64,000 nucleotides of DNA from Pseudomonadota bacterium (GCA_029558905.1 JAKQCX010000005.1:1-64000); one strand, 5' to 3'; positions 29,574 through 39,968 are shown, numbered from the stretch's first letter. Translations and numbers: made by a program. Notes: generated by a model not told the origin, from the sequence alone.

Positions 29574-30377
29574 GTGCTCGTCGATTCCCATTGCCACATC
29601 GATTTCCCGGACTACCCCGAGGGAGTGACTCCCTTGCTGGCGCACATGCAGGCCGCCGAAGTGGCGTATGCCTTGTGCATCAGCGTGGATCTGGAACGCT
29701 TTCCCCGTGTGTTGGACCTGGCCGAAACGCATGCCAACGTCTTTGCCTCCGTGGGCGTGCATCCCGATCATGACCAGTGCCGGGAGCCGGACGTGGCCGA
29801 GCTGGTACGCCTTGCGGCCCACCATAGGGTGGTGGCCATCGGCGAGACGGGTCTGGATTACTATCGCCGTCCACGTGAAGAACTGGATTGGCAACGTGCC
29901 CGCTTTCGTACCCATATCCGAGCCGCGCGGGCGGTGGGCAAGCCCCTGGTTGTGCATACGCGCAATGCGGCGCAGGACACCCTGGCCATCATGACGGAAG
30001 AGGGCGCGAACGAGGCCGGGGGGGTCATGCACTGCTTCACGGAAAGCCAGGCCGTGGCCGATGCGGCCCTGGAGCTGGGCTTCTATATCTCTTTTTCCGG
30101 CATCGTCACCTTCAGAAATGCGCAAGACCTGAAGGAGGTGGCACGCTCGGTGCCTCTGGAGCGCCTGCTCATCGAGACCGATGCCCCCTATCTGGCCCCC
30201 GTGCCCCACCGTGGCAAACGCAACGAGCCGGCGTATGTGCGCCATGTGGCGGAGGAGATCGCCCGTCTGCGCGGCATCAGCCTGGAAGAGGTAGCGCGGA
30301 TATCGACACGCAACTTCTTCGATCTGTTTCGCGCAGCGCGGCCTAGCCGCCAGCCTCTGCCCAGTGGTTCAGGGTGA
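29574..30377 (+). CDS. tatD: TatD-family metal-dependent DNase
   Basis: 267 residues from GTG 29574 (VLVDSHCHIDFPD). Metal ligands are the HxH of DSHCHID, the glutamate in AIGETGLDYYR, and the histidines in VVHTRNA and VMHCFTES; LIETDAPYLAP gives the last aspartate. GGAG at 29561-29564 supports this start; GTG 29550 would add 8 residues. TatD proteins act in DNA repair and tRNA or DNA degradation. The 3' end overlaps convergent recJ by 35 bases. Confidence 0.92.
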   Translation: MLVDSHCHIDFPDYPEGVTPLLAHMQAAEVAYALCISVDLERFPRVLDLAETHANVFASVGVHPDHDQCREPDVAELVRLAAHHRVVAIGETGLDYYRRPREELDWQRARFRTHIRAARAVGKPLVVHTRNAAQDTLAIMTEEGANEAGGVMHCFTESQAVADAALELGFYISFSGIVTFRNAQDLKEVARSVPLERLLIETDAPYLAPVPHRGKRNEPAYVRHVAEEIARLRGISLEEVARISTRNFFDLFRAARPSRQPLPSGSG

Positions 30378-32037
30378 GTTGCAGACCGCGGTTGCCGTTC
30401 CATTCGTTCACATCGAGCCGGTAGACCGCCTGAATGCGTTCCGGCAGAGGTGCATCCCGGTTGAACAGCATGGCCTCGGCGCAAAAATCCGTGCCGGCCA
30501 GGCGCAGCCTGAGGTGTCTCTCGCCTACCAGGCGCTGGGACTGCACGCTGAATTCGGCGTGAAAGCTGGGAGCTGGAAAACCCTGGCCCCATACCGCGTC
30601 GCGCAGGGTCTGGGCGTTTTCCATGCCGAATTCCTCATGTCTCAGGGCGCCATCGGTGTCGATGCGCCGCTGCAGGTCCGCCTCGCTCAGGGATTCCCGG
30701 CTGACGGCTTCAAAGCAGGTGGCGAATTCCTCGAAACGCCGGCGTGGCAGGCTCAGGCCGGCCGCCGCCGCATGGCCGCCAAACCTGAGGATCAACCCCG
30801 GGGCCATGCGGTCCACCCGATCCAGGGCATCGCGCAGGTGCAGGCCGGGGATGGAGCGGCCGGAGCCCTTGAGCACCCCCTCCCCTCCATCGGCGAAGAC
30901 GAGGGTGGGACGGTGATGGCGTTCCTTCAGGCGCGAGGCCAGCAGCCCCACCACACCCTGGTGCCAGGACGGGTCGAACAGGCACAGACTCGCGCCGTCG
31001 GTCACGTCGATACCCTCCAACAGGGTGAGGGCCTGGGCCTGCATCCCAGTCTCGATCAGTCTCCGCTCCCGGTTGAGACGGTCCAGTTCCCCCGCCAGAC
31101 GCAAGGCCTGCTCCGCTTCCGGCGCCAGCAGGCAGCGGATGCCCAGGCCCATGTCCGACAGACGGCCGGCGGCATTGAGCCGGGGCCCCAGCACGAAACC
31201 CAGATCCTCGGTACTGGCCCGCCCGGGCTTGCGTCCCGCCACCTGGAACAGGGCCCGGATGCCGGGGCGCATCTGGCCTCGGCGCATGCGTGCCAGGCCC
31301 TGGGCGACCAGCAGGCGGTTGTTGCTGTCCAGAGACACCACATCGGCCACGGTACCCAGCGCCACCAGATCCAGGAGATGGCCCAGATTCGGTTCCGTGC
31401 GTCGCGCAAAGTGGCCACGCCGGCGCAATTCCGCCCGCAACCCCAGGAGCACGTAGAAGATGACACCCACTCCCGCCAGATTCTTGCTGGCAAAGCCACA
31501 GCCTGGCTGGTTGGGATTGACGATGAGGGCTTCGGGCAGGCTTGCGCCCGGCAGGTGGTGATCCGTGACCAATACCTCAAGACCCAGGCTGCGGGCTTCC
31601 TGGATGCCCGCGTGGGCAGCGATGCCGTTGTCTACGGTGATGAGCAGATCCGGTTTGCGTTCTGCGGCCAGACGCACGATCTCCGGCGACAGGCCATAGC
31701 CGTATTCGAATCGGTTGGGCACCAGGAAATCCGTGTCCGCCCCCAGGGCCCGCAAGCCAGTCAGCGCCACGGCAGTGGCCGTGGCCCCGTCGGCGTCGTA
31801 ATCCCCTACCACCAGGAGGCGTTCCTTGCGGCTCACGGCATCCGCCAGACGGGCGGCGGCGGCATCGCAGTGCAACAGGCTGGCGAAGGGCAACAGTTCC
31901 GTCAGCTCCTGCTTCAGATCCCGTGGGTCTGTTATGCCCCGGGCGGCGTACAGCCGGGCCAGAAGAGGGGGGTAACCCGCCCGGCGCAGGGCTTCCAGGG
32001 CATGGGGCGGGACGGCGCGTTGGCGGATATTCAGCAT
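30343..32037 (-). CDS. recJ: single-stranded-DNA exonuclease RecJ
   Basis: 564 residues, the normal size. It degrades ssDNA 5' to 3' in recombination and mismatch repair. DHH motifs are visible: VVGDYDADGATATAVAL (I), VDNGIAAHAGI (II), VTDHHLPG (III) and VALGTVADVV (IV). The C-terminal DHHA1 has RFGGHAAAAGLSL. A GC-rich coding strand gives long false frames on the opposite strand. Confidence 0.95.
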   Translation of the reverse strand: MLNIRQRAVPPHALEALRRAGYPPLLARLYAARGITDPRDLKQELTELLPFASLLHCDAAAARLADAVSRKERLLVVGDYDADGATATAVALTGLRALGADTDFLVPNRFEYGYGLSPEIVRLAAERKPDLLITVDNGIAAHAGIQEARSLGLEVLVTDHHLPGASLPEALIVNPNQPGCGFASKNLAGVGVIFYVLLGLRAELRRRGHFARRTEPNLGHLLDLVALGTVADVVSLDSNNRLLVAQGLARMRRGQMRPGIRALFQVAGRKPGRASTEDLGFVLGPRLNAAGRLSDMGLGIRCLLAPEAEQALRLAGELDRLNRERRLIETGMQAQALTLLEGIDVTDGASLCLFDPSWHQGVVGLLASRLKERHHRPTLVFADGGEGVLKGSGRSIPGLHLRDALDRVDRMAPGLILRFGGHAAAAGLSLPRRRFEEFATCFEAVSRESLSEADLQRRIDTDGALRHEEFGMENAQTLRDAVWGQGFPAPSFHAEFSVQSQRLVGERHLRLRLAGTDFCAEAMLFNRDAPLPERIQAVYRLDVNEWNGNRGLQLTLNHWAEAGG

Positions 32038-32094
32038 GGGTGGAGTTTACCCATGCCGACCCTCTGCGGCCCCTGATGCCGTGCAGCAGCTCAC

Positions 32095-32099
32095 AGGAG
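32095..32099 (+). promoter_or_regulatory. ribosome-binding site deciding the diguanylate cyclase start
   Basis: AGGAG five bases before ATG 32105. It favours this ATG over ATG 32216, which has no SD but would put the signal peptide nearer the N-terminus. Confidence 0.5.
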
Positions 32100-32104
32100 T
32101 CCTG

Positions 32105-33871
32105 ATGCACCCACTGGATAATCCCGGCATGGAGACACTCACGGCCACAGCAGCCAACCGCTTCCCCCGGTATGCACCCACGCGTATGGATGGCACTTGC
32201 CGCCGTGTGTGGGACATGCACCCGACTTCCCCGGCTCCTGGCCGGAGGAAGGATCCCTTCGGGGTTTCTCGTCTGATCGGCCCCATCCTTGCGCTGCTCC
32301 TGCTGGCCGGCTCACCCAGTCTGGCGGCCCAGCCCATGCAGAAGGTGCGCCTGCAGCTCAAATGGCAGCACCAGTTCCAGTTTGCCGGCTATTACGCCGC
32401 CCTGGAGCAGGGCTTCTACCGCGAGGCCGGCCTGGAGGTGGAAATCCTGGAAGGCCGGGCCCATGAATCCGCCGTGGATGTGGTGTCGCGTGGCGAGGCG
32501 GAGTACGGCGTACATGGTGCCGATCTGGTCGTGGAGCGGGCCAGGGGCCGGCCCGTGCGCGCCCTGGCCGCGATCTTCCAGCATTCACCCATGGTGCTGC
32601 TGGCACGGCGCGACTCGCAGATCGATTCCCTGCATGACCTGGCCAACAAGCGCCTGCTGCTGGGCCCCGATGCGGCCGAGCTGGTGGCCTACCTGCGTCG
32701 CGAAGGCGTGCCCTATCAAGTGATCCGCCAGGAGCAGAGCTTCGATCTGCGTGCCCTGCTGGCGGGTGCGGTGGATGCCATGCCGGCGTATTCCACGGAC
32801 CAGGTCTTTCTCCTGAAACAGGCGCAACTCCCCTACAGCCTGTTCACCCCCCGCAGCGCAGGAATCGATTTCTACGGTGATGTCCTGTTCAGCTCGGAAA
32901 ACGAACTGAAACGGCATCCGCAGCGCCTGCGTCGTTTCGTGGAGGCCAGTCTACGGGGCTGGTACTACGCCCTGTCGCACCAGGAGGAGCTGGCCCGGCT
33001 GATCCACACCCGTTACAGCCAGCGCCACAGCCTGGAACATCTCCTGTTCGAAGCCGAACAGATCCGCCAGCTCATGTCTCCCGAACTGGTGGATATCGGA
33101 CACATGAGCCCCGGACGTTGGCGACATATCGCCGATACTTTCGCGGAACTGGACATGATGCCCGCCAATTTCATCCTGGATGACTTTTTCCTTCCGCCGG
33201 GCGGCGTACACCAGGATTACACCCGTTATTACCTCATGATCGGCACCGTTTTTCTCGCCCTGGTCCTGGCGGTCTGGGTGAGCTTGCATTTCTCGCGCAT
33301 GAACCGGGCCCTGCGCCGGGAAGTGGCCGAGCGTCAGCGTCTGTATGAGGATCTGGAGCGCCTGGCCAATACCGATGCCCTCACGGGTCTGCCGAATCGG
33401 CGTTCCTTTCTGGACCAACTCGGCAGCGAACTGGCCAGGCGACAGCGTTACGGCCACCCCCTCAGCCTGCTCATCCTGGATATGGATCATTTCAAAAGGA
33501 TCAATGACCAGTGGGGGCATACCGTGGGCGACGAGGTACTGCGTCAGTTCGCCCGGACCCTGAGGCAATGCCTGCGCGGCCAGGACACACCGGGGCGGCT
33601 GGGCGGCGAGGAATTTGCCGTATTTCTGCCTGAAACGTCGGAAGAAGTGGCCCTGACCGTAGCCGAGCGCATCCGCGCGCGTACCCGGGATATGGCGTTT
33701 GCCACGCCTCAAGGCGAGTGCCATGCGACAGTGAGCATCGGGCTCACCCAGGCCCAGGACAGCGATGATATGGAATCCCTGCTGCACCGGGCAGACAAGG
33801 CTATGTACACCGCCAAGGCCGATGGCCGCGACCGGGTGGTGTCTTCCGGACGGCAGGTACTCGACACTTGA
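32105..33871 (+). CDS. periplasmic NMT1/THI5-type sensor diguanylate cyclase
   Basis: 588 residues from ATG 32105. A hydrophobic signal or anchor (LIGPILALLLLAGSPSLAA, about 57-75) is followed by a substrate-binding-protein domain (VRLQLKWQHQFQFAGYYAA, about 80-340) of the NMT1/THI5 family, which binds pyrimidine or similar ligands. A transmembrane helix lies at about 375-395 and leads to a cytoplasmic GGDEF domain with GGEEF at 500-504. It should convert GTP to c-di-GMP in response to a periplasmic ligand. ATG 32216 is an alternative start. Confidence 0.85.
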   Translation: MHPLDNPGMETLTATAANRFPRYAPTRMDGTCRRVWDMHPTSPAPGRRKDPFGVSRLIGPILALLLLAGSPSLAAQPMQKVRLQLKWQHQFQFAGYYAALEQGFYREAGLEVEILEGRAHESAVDVVSRGEAEYGVHGADLVVERARGRPVRALAAIFQHSPMVLLARRDSQIDSLHDLANKRLLLGPDAAELVAYLRREGVPYQVIRQEQSFDLRALLAGAVDAMPAYSTDQVFLLKQAQLPYSLFTPRSAGIDFYGDVLFSSENELKRHPQRLRRFVEASLRGWYYALSHQEELARLIHTRYSQRHSLEHLLFEAEQIRQLMSPELVDIGHMSPGRWRHIADTFAELDMMPANFILDDFFLPPGGVHQDYTRYYLMIGTVFLALVLAVWVSLHFSRMNRALRREVAERQRLYEDLERLANTDALTGLPNRRSFLDQLGSELARRQRYGHPLSLLILDMDHFKRINDQWGHTVGDEVLRQFARTLRQCLRGQDTPGRLGGEEFAVFLPETSEEVALTVAERIRARTRDMAFATPQGECHATVSIGLTQAQDSDDMESLLHRADKAMYTAKADGRDRVVSSGRQVLDT

Positions 33872-34034
33872 TCCGGACCGCCAGGCCTGCACCTTCGGCT
33901 GTCCTTGGATCCTTCCCGCCGGTGGCCCGTCTGCCTCGTAGGCCATACCAAGGCGACCCGGCCCAGGATGGGCACGAAGCCCACGGCGGACTGCCACCTC
34001 GCCCTGGTGCGCACCAGCCGCATATGATCCCACG

Positions 34035-34610
34035 ATGAATTGGGAATGGCCGGACAAGGTACCCAAGGTGTAGTTCTTCAAGGAACCGAAAGGGTGCGAA
34101 CGCGCGTCCGCCCCAGAACAGACCCGGCGGCTCCCGGAAGCCATGCCGGCCCTCGACGGGGCGTGGTGACCTTTGCGCTCCGGACGGGATTGGGACAGAC
34201 GGACCTGTCGGGCCGTGGAATGGCCACGGTTCATCTGGAACGGCGCTTCGCCTGGCGCCTTCCAGCGAGGAAGATATGATGGTGCTGACCCGTCAGGTCG
34301 GCCGCATCCCGAGAGGGTGTTCACCTTCAACGGCAAGCCGATCAAGCAGGCCAACACGAAGGCATGGCAGGAAGCGCGCAAGCGGGCAGGCATCGAGGAT
34401 TTCCGCTGGCACGATCTGCGCCACACCTGGGCGACGTGGCACCGGCAGGCGGGAACGCCTACGCACGAGCTGCAACGCCTGGGAGGCTGGAGAACCGCAT
34501 CAATGGTCGAACGCTATGCACACCATGCGCCAGACCAGCTTGCGGCAGCCCCGGCCCGTCTCAATGCGGTAATTGGTGATTACGAATTGGCTACGGTAGG
34601 CCAGAAATGA
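34035..34610 (+). pseudogene. decayed tyrosine integrase beside tRNA-Asn
   Basis: The remains read NWEWPDKVPKV then an in-frame TAG at 34071-34073. A middle part in another frame reads GVVTFALRTGLGQTDLSG...HLERRFAWRLPA, and the original frame returns with HPERVFTFNGKPIKQANTKAWQEARKRAG. The C-terminal core keeps HDLRHTWATWH, LGGW and the tyrosine in MVERYAHH. At least two frameshifts and one nonsense codon show that it is dead. It ends about 34 bases from the 3' end of tRNA-Asn, so it is probably the relic of an element that used this tRNA as its attachment site. Confidence 0.85.
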
Positions 34611-34632
34611 AAAAGCCCGCATCGCTGCGGGC
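34610..34632 (-). terminator. terminator of tRNA-Asn
   Basis: On the minus strand, directly downstream of the tRNA, a 7-bp GCCCGCA/TGCGGGC stem with a 4-base loop is followed by five T residues. Confidence 0.85.
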
Positions 34633-34643
34633 CTTGCTGTGTC

Positions 34644-34719
34644 TGGCTCCCCGACCTGGGCTCGAACCAGGGACCTGCGGATTAACAGTCCGTCGCTCTA
34701 CCGACTGAGCTATCGGGGA
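34644..34719 (-). tRNA. tRNA-Asn (anticodon GTT)
   Basis: 76 bases including an encoded CCA (34644-34646). The acceptor stem TCCCCGA pairs perfectly with TCGGGGA. The anticodon loop reads CTGTTAA, giving anticodon GTT for asparagine. The TTCGAAC T-loop is intact. It has its own promoter upstream and terminator downstream. Confidence 0.97.
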
Positions 34720-34733
34720 ATCAAGAGCGCGCC

Positions 34734-34762
34734 ATGTTAATGATGGTGCGGTGATCGGTCAA
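34734..34762 (-). promoter_or_regulatory. promoter of tRNA-Asn
   Basis: On the minus strand, -35 TTGACC (34757-34762), a 17-bp spacer and -10 TAACAT (34734-34739), about 15 bases before the tRNA 5' end. Confidence 0.7.
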
Positions 34763-34812
34763 CCTGGTTGTGGCTGGTGAGTGGGGCTGTTGCGGGTGGA
34801 TTTGACGGCTCA

Positions 34813-36003
34813 TCAGGTCAGCGCGACCGCAATCCTGTCCACCGCCCGCCGGAGATTATCCATGGATGTGGCGAAGGAGATGCGTATGCAGCCTTCCGCG
34901 CCAAAGGCGGAACCGGGCACCAGAGCCACGCCGAATTCCAGCAGGCGGTTGGCCAGGGCCAGGTCCGTGGCCTCGGGCAGCTTGCCCGCGGCGCGAAGCT
35001 TGCCGATGGCGCTGCGGACGTCGGGAAAGGCGTAGAAGGCGCCGCCGCTGTCCACGCAGTGCACGCCGGGGATGACGTTGAGGGCATCCACCACATAGCG
35101 GTGGCGTTCCCGGAAGGCGGCGAGCATGGGGACAATGCAGCTCTGATCGCCGTTGAGGGCCGCTTCCGCCGCCACTTGGGAGATAGATGTTGGGTTGGAG
35201 GTGCTTTGAGACTGGATGTTGTCCATGGCGGCGATGATCTGGGCGGGGCCGGCGGCATAGCCGATGCGCCAGCCGGTCATGGCGTAGGCCTTGGAGACAC
35301 CGTTGAGCACCAGGGTGCGGTCGTAGAGGTCCGGGCAGGCGTTGAGGACATTGCAGAACTCGCCGTCCTGCATGCGGATGTGCTCGTACATGTCGTCGCT
35401 GGCGACCACAACCTGGGGGTGACGACGCAGAACCTCGCCCAGGGCCGCCAATTCGGTCTTGGTATACACGGCGCCGCTGGGGTTGCTGGGGCTGTTGATG
35501 ACCAGCAGCCTGGTGCGGGGGGTGATGGCCGATTCCAGCTGGGCGGGGGTGATCTTGAAACCCTGGTCGATGCCGGCCTCGACGATGACCGGCTTGCCTT
35601 CCGCCAGCAGCACCATGTCCGGGTAGGACACCCAGTAGGGGGCGGGGATGATGACCTCATCGCCCGGGTTCAACAGGGCCTGGGCCAGGTTGTAGAAGCT
35701 CTGCTTGCCACCGCAGGACACCAGGATCTGGTTGGGGGCGTAGGTGAGCCCGTTGTCGCGCTGGAACTTGTCGCACACGGCCTTCTTGAGAGAGGGAGTA
35801 CCACCCACGGCAGTGTACTTGGTGAAGCCCTGGTTGATGGCGACGATGCCTGCGTCCTTGATGTGCCTCGGGGTGTCGAAGTCGGGCTCGCCCACGCCCA
35901 GGTTGATGATGTCCCTGCCTTCCGCCCGCAACTTCGTGGCTTTGGCCGCCACGGCCAGGGTGGGGGAGGGCTTGATGCTGCGGACGCGGTGAGAAAGTTC
36001 CAA
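34813..36003 (-). CDS. class I aminotransferase (aspartate/prephenate type)
   Basis: 396 residues, aminotransferase subgroup Ib (AspC/PatA-like). Motifs are [13 protein letters not shown] (about 33-45), [11 protein letters not shown], and a PLP lysine in [17 protein letters not shown]. The C-terminal arginine lies in CIRISFATS. It probably makes aspartate from oxaloacetate; some relatives also transaminate prephenate. The start is TTG 36003 with AAGG eight bases upstream; the family N-terminus [16 protein letters not shown] fits exactly. It diverges from uvrB. Confidence 0.9.
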   Translation of the reverse strand: MELSHRVRSIKPSPTLAVAAKATKLRAEGRDIINLGVGEPDFDTPRHIKDAGIVAINQGFTKYTAVGGTPSLKKAVCDKFQRDNGLTYAPNQILVSCGGKQSFYNLAQALLNPGDEVIIPAPYWVSYPDMVLLAEGKPVIVEAGIDQGFKITPAQLESAITPRTRLLVINSPSNPSGAVYTKTELAALGEVLRRHPQVVVASDDMYEHIRMQDGEFCNVLNACPDLYDRTLVLNGVSKAYAMTGWRIGYAAGPAQIIAAMDNIQSQSTSNPTSISQVAAEAALNGDQSCIVPMLAAFRERHRYVVDALNVIPGVHCVDSGGAFYAFPDVRSAIGKLRAAGKLPEATDLALANRLLEFGVALVPGSAFGAEGCIRISFATSMDNLRRAVDRIAVALT

Positions 36004-36088
36004 GATCGGACCTTCGTGTGGATGCCAGATGGGTGGGGAGGGTGGTCGGCCGGGGTATGATCGGTCAATTTTTCCGCGCGATTCTAAC

Positions 36089-38128
36089 GTGGCTGTCAGC
36101 TTCCCAAACAGTCCCTTCCGACTGCATCAGCCTTTCGAACCCGCGGGCGATCAGCCCGAGGCCATCCGCCAGCTGGTGGAGGGGGTACGGACAGACATGC
36201 GCTACCAGACCCTGCTGGGGGTGACGGGATCCGGCAAGACCTACACCATGGCCCATGTCATCGCCCGCCTGGGACGGCCGGCCTTCGTCATGGCCCCCAA
36301 CAAGACCCTGGCAGCCCAGCTCTATGCCGAGTTCCGGGAGTTCTTCCCGGACAACGCGGTGGAGTATTTCGTCTCCTATTACGATTATTACCAGCCCGAG
36401 GCCTATGTGCCCGCCCGCGACCTGTTCATCGAAAAGGATTCCAGCATCAACGAGCACATCGAGCAGATGCGCCTGTCCGCCACCAAGGCCCTGCTGGAAC
36501 GCAGGGACTGTGTCATCGTCGCCACCGTGTCGGCCATCTATGGCATCGGCGACCCGTCGGATTACCACGACATGATCCTGCACCTGCGCGTGGGGGACCG
36601 GATGGACCAGCGCCATGTGCTGCGCCGCCTGGCGGAGATGCAGTACAGCCGCAACGAGATGGAGTTCAAGCGTGGCGTGTTCCGGGTGCGGGGCGATGTC
36701 ATCGACATCTTCCCGGCGGAACACGCGGAGACGGCGGTGCGGGTGAGTCTGTTCGACGACGAGGTGGAATCCCTGGTCCTGTTCGATCCGCTCACGGGCC
36801 AGATGTTGCACAAGGCCACCCGTTTCACCGTGTTTCCCTCCAGCCATTACGTCACCCCACGGGAGAATACCCTGCGGGCGGTGGAGGCCATCAAGGTGGA
36901 ACTGGCGGCGCGCATCAAGTTCTTCAGCGAGAACAACAAGCTGGTGGAGGCCCAGCGCATCGAGCAGCGCACCCGCTTCGACCTGGAAATGATGACCGAA
37001 CTGGGCTTCTGCAAGGGCATCGAGAACTACTCCCGCCACCTGACGGGCCGTCGGCCCGGAGAACCGCCCCCCACGCTGATCGACTACCTGCCCGAGGACG
37101 CGGTCATGTTCCTGGATGAATCCCACGTCACCGTGCCGCAGATCGGCGGCATGTACAAGGGGGACCGGGCGCGCAAGGAAAACCTGGTGAACTTTGGCTT
37201 TCGCCTGCCCTCGGCGCTGGACAACCGCCCCCTGCGCTTCGATGAGTTCGAGCGCATCATGCGCCAGTGCATCTTCGTCTCCGCCACCCCGGGGCCCTAC
37301 GAAACCGGGCATCAACAGCAGGTTGTGGAGCAGGTGGTGCGCCCCACCGGCCTGGTGGACCCGGCCTTGATCGTCCGGCCCGCGGCCACTCAGGTGGATG
37401 ACCTGATGAGCGAGATCCACCTGCGTGTCAAGGCGGATGAACGGGTGATGGTGACCACCCTGACCAAGCGCATGGCCGAGCAGCTCACCGAGTACTACGC
37501 CGACCACGGCATCAAGGTGCGCTATCTGCACTCGGACATCGACACCGTGGAACGGGTGGAGATCATCCGTGACCTGCGCCTGGGTGCGTTCGACGTGCTG
37601 GTCGGCATCAATCTGCTGCGCGAGGGCCTGGACATCCCGGAAGTCTCCCTGGTGGCCATCCTGGACGCGGACAAGGAAGGCTTCCTGCGCTCGGAGCGCT
37701 CCCTCATCCAGACCATCGGCCGGGCGGCCCGCCACATCCATGGCACCGCAATCCTGTATGCCGACCAGATCACCGATTCCATGCGCCGGGCCATGCACGA
37801 GACCGAGCGCCGCCGGGCCAGGCAGCAGGCCTTCAACGCCGAACACGGAGTCGTGCCCAAGGGGGTGAAGAAGCGCATCAAGGACATCATCGATGGTATC
37901 TACGATGCCGAAGCGGCCCAGAAGGAGCTGGCAGTGGCCCAGTCCCGGGCGAAGTACGGTGCCCTGAGCGAGAAGGAGCTCGCGCGGGAGATCAAACGCC
38001 TGGAAAAGGACATGCTGCAGGCGGCAAAGAACCTGGAATTCGAAAGGGCCGCCGAGCTGCGCGACCGTATGCATGCCCTCAAGCGGCAGCTCTTCGGGGT
38101 GGATGCCCAGGACACGGAAGTTCAATAA
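36089..38128 (+). CDS. uvrB: excinuclease ABC subunit B
   Basis: 679 residues from GTG 36089 ([26 protein letters not shown]). It is the helicase-like damage-verifying subunit of nucleotide excision repair. Walker [11 protein letters not shown] is near 44-53, the beta-hairpin region has [25 protein letters not shown] is the DExH motif, and a UVR domain ([21 protein letters not shown]) closes the protein. An ATG at 36029 would add 20 residues unlike the family. No clear SD precedes the GTG. Confidence 0.92.
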   Translation: MAVSFPNSPFRLHQPFEPAGDQPEAIRQLVEGVRTDMRYQTLLGVTGSGKTYTMAHVIARLGRPAFVMAPNKTLAAQLYAEFREFFPDNAVEYFVSYYDYYQPEAYVPARDLFIEKDSSINEHIEQMRLSATKALLERRDCVIVATVSAIYGIGDPSDYHDMILHLRVGDRMDQRHVLRRLAEMQYSRNEMEFKRGVFRVRGDVIDIFPAEHAETAVRVSLFDDEVESLVLFDPLTGQMLHKATRFTVFPSSHYVTPRENTLRAVEAIKVELAARIKFFSENNKLVEAQRIEQRTRFDLEMMTELGFCKGIENYSRHLTGRRPGEPPPTLIDYLPEDAVMFLDESHVTVPQIGGMYKGDRARKENLVNFGFRLPSALDNRPLRFDEFERIMRQCIFVSATPGPYETGHQQQVVEQVVRPTGLVDPALIVRPAATQVDDLMSEIHLRVKADERVMVTTLTKRMAEQLTEYYADHGIKVRYLHSDIDTVERVEIIRDLRLGAFDVLVGINLLREGLDIPEVSLVAILDADKEGFLRSERSLIQTIGRAARHIHGTAILYADQITDSMRRAMHETERRRARQQAFNAEHGVVPKGVKKRIKDIIDGIYDAEAAQKELAVAQSRAKYGALSEKELAREIKRLEKDMLQAAKNLEFERAAELRDRMHALKRQLFGVDAQDTEVQ

Positions 38129-38193
38129 TCTGCATCGTCTGCCGATAAGCCCCGAGACCAACAATGTACAACGGTTCCCGACTGGAGCGTCCC

Positions 38194-38198
38194 GGAGG
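38194..38198 (+). promoter_or_regulatory. ribosome-binding site supporting a TTG start at 38205
   Basis: GGAGG six bases before TTG 38205. It decides the start of the receiver-TPR gene over GTG 38220 and over codons overlapping uvrB. Confidence 0.6.
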
Positions 38199-38204
38199 TT
38201 CGGC

Positions 38205-39857
38205 TTGTCCCTGACATTGGTGAAAGGCAGCGGCACGGCGATCGATTTCGAGGCGCTGCAAGCCCTGATCGTGGACACCTACCCGGGCATGCGCAATGCC
38301 CTCAAGCTGACCCTGTCCAACCTTGGCGTCAGCCGCATCGACTTGGCCACCAATGCCGCCGAGGCCCTGTCTAGGGTGCGGAATCACCGCTACGACCTGA
38401 TCCTCAGTGACTTCAACCTGGGAGAAGGCCAGGATGGCCAGCAGTTGCTGGAGGCCTTACGCCATCGCAAGCTGATCTCCCTGCGCACGGCATTCGTCCT
38501 GGTCACGGCGGAGGCAGGCTACGAGAAGGTGGTGGCCACGGCGGAACTGGCACCGGATGACTATCTGGTCAAGCCCTTCAGCGCGGAACTCATACGTAGC
38601 CGCCTGCAGGGCATCCTGCTGCGCAAGTTCATTTTCTCCAAGGTGCATTGGCATTTCGAGCGCCATGAGCTGGAGGCGGCCGTGGCTGGCTGCGACGAAA
38701 TCATCCGCCAGAACCCCCGCTTCCTGGTGGATGCCTTGCGCTTCAAGGGCGAGGTACTGAATGCGCTGGGCCGTTTCGACGAGGCCGAGACCCTTTACCG
38801 CAAGATCATCGAGATGCGCGCCATTCCCTGGGCCCGCCTGGGTCTGGCCAAGGCACTGCACAACCTGCAGAAGGACGAGGAGGCCGAGGTTTTGTTGCAG
38901 GGCATACTGGAACATTTTCCGGAGATGGTGGCGGCCTACGATCTGCTGGCGGACGTATGCATGGCCCGCAAGGACCTGGCGGGCGCGCAGATGGCCCTGC
39001 AGCAGGGTGCGGCCATCTCTGCCAAGACCGTGCGCCGTCAGCAGCGTCTGGGCGAGACGGCCTTCGAGAATGGCGATCTGGCCGTGGCCAGGGTGGCCTA
39101 CGGAACGGTTGTGGAGAAGGGCGGCAATTCCATCTTTGTCACACCCGAGGATTATGGCCATCTGGCGCGCATACAGATCGAACAAGGAGACGCGAATGGC
39201 GCCTTGGAGACGGTGCAAAAATTCGGGACCCTGTTGCTGGGCAGCCCGGAGGGAAGGCTTGTCAGCGCGGTGGTACGTGGCCTCGCGCATGCCAGGCTTG
39301 GCCATGTGGATGAGGCCAGCAAGGCGGTGGAGGAAGCGGCGGACCTGAGCAGGACCGGGGTCCGCGCGGGTGGGCACTTCATGCTGGATTTCGTGGCAGC
39401 CTGCCTGGCCACAGGGCACCAGGAGCAGGCGGACGCCATCACCCGTGAGGTGGTGCGCAATGCCCATGACAGTGAAGCCCTGCTGGCCCGTGCGCAGGCC
39501 CTCTACGACAAGGCCGGATGCGGGGCAGACGGCGCACGCCTCGTCAAGGATGCGGCAGCTGGTATACGCAGGCTCGACAACGAAGCGGTCATCCAGGCGC
39601 ACAAGGGAAACTACGCCCGCGCCATGGAAATGCTGCAGGAGGCCTGCTGGCAGGCACCGGGCAATCCACGCGTCCTCATGAACACGGTATGGGTCATGCT
39701 CAAGCATCTGGAGCAAGCCGGCATGGATACCGAAATCCTGGAACAGGCCCGAGCCTTCCTGCGGGATGCCGACCAGCAGGCACCGGGCCATGCCCGCCTG
39801 GCCAGCCTACGCGCCCAGCTCAGGGCGGTGGAGGTGCGCTACGGCAGGAACAGGTGA
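38205..39857 (+). CDS. response regulator receiver with TPR repeats
   Basis: 550 residues from TTG 38205 (LSLTLVKGSGTAIDF). The N-terminal receiver (about 18-130) has the acidic D24, phospho-acceptor D69 in LILSDFNLGEG, T101 and K123 in LVKPFS. The remaining 400 residues are TPR-like helical repeats (for example ALRFKGEVLNALGRFDEAETLYRKI). There is no DNA-binding or enzymatic output, so it probably works by protein contacts, as in CheY-TPR scaffolds. No histidine kinase is adjacent. It follows uvrB by 76 bases. Confidence 0.87.
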   Translation: MSLTLVKGSGTAIDFEALQALIVDTYPGMRNALKLTLSNLGVSRIDLATNAAEALSRVRNHRYDLILSDFNLGEGQDGQQLLEALRHRKLISLRTAFVLVTAEAGYEKVVATAELAPDDYLVKPFSAELIRSRLQGILLRKFIFSKVHWHFERHELEAAVAGCDEIIRQNPRFLVDALRFKGEVLNALGRFDEAETLYRKIIEMRAIPWARLGLAKALHNLQKDEEAEVLLQGILEHFPEMVAAYDLLADVCMARKDLAGAQMALQQGAAISAKTVRRQQRLGETAFENGDLAVARVAYGTVVEKGGNSIFVTPEDYGHLARIQIEQGDANGALETVQKFGTLLLGSPEGRLVSAVVRGLAHARLGHVDEASKAVEEAADLSRTGVRAGGHFMLDFVAACLATGHQEQADAITREVVRNAHDSEALLARAQALYDKAGCGADGARLVKDAAAGIRRLDNEAVIQAHKGNYARAMEMLQEACWQAPGNPRVLMNTVWVMLKHLEQAGMDTEILEQARAFLRDADQQAPGHARLASLRAQLRAVEVRYGRNR

Positions 39858-39968
39858 CGAACGCGCAAGATACGGGCCCCCTTACCTCCAGCCTGGCCAC
39901 CCTCCGTGGACATTTTTGGCACAATGCGCCTTTTCAAGCCCATTCCCGGCGCTGGCACCGGTCGAACC

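Noticed and set aside
36065-38278. 737-residue minus-strand frame
   Set aside because: Antisense to uvrB.
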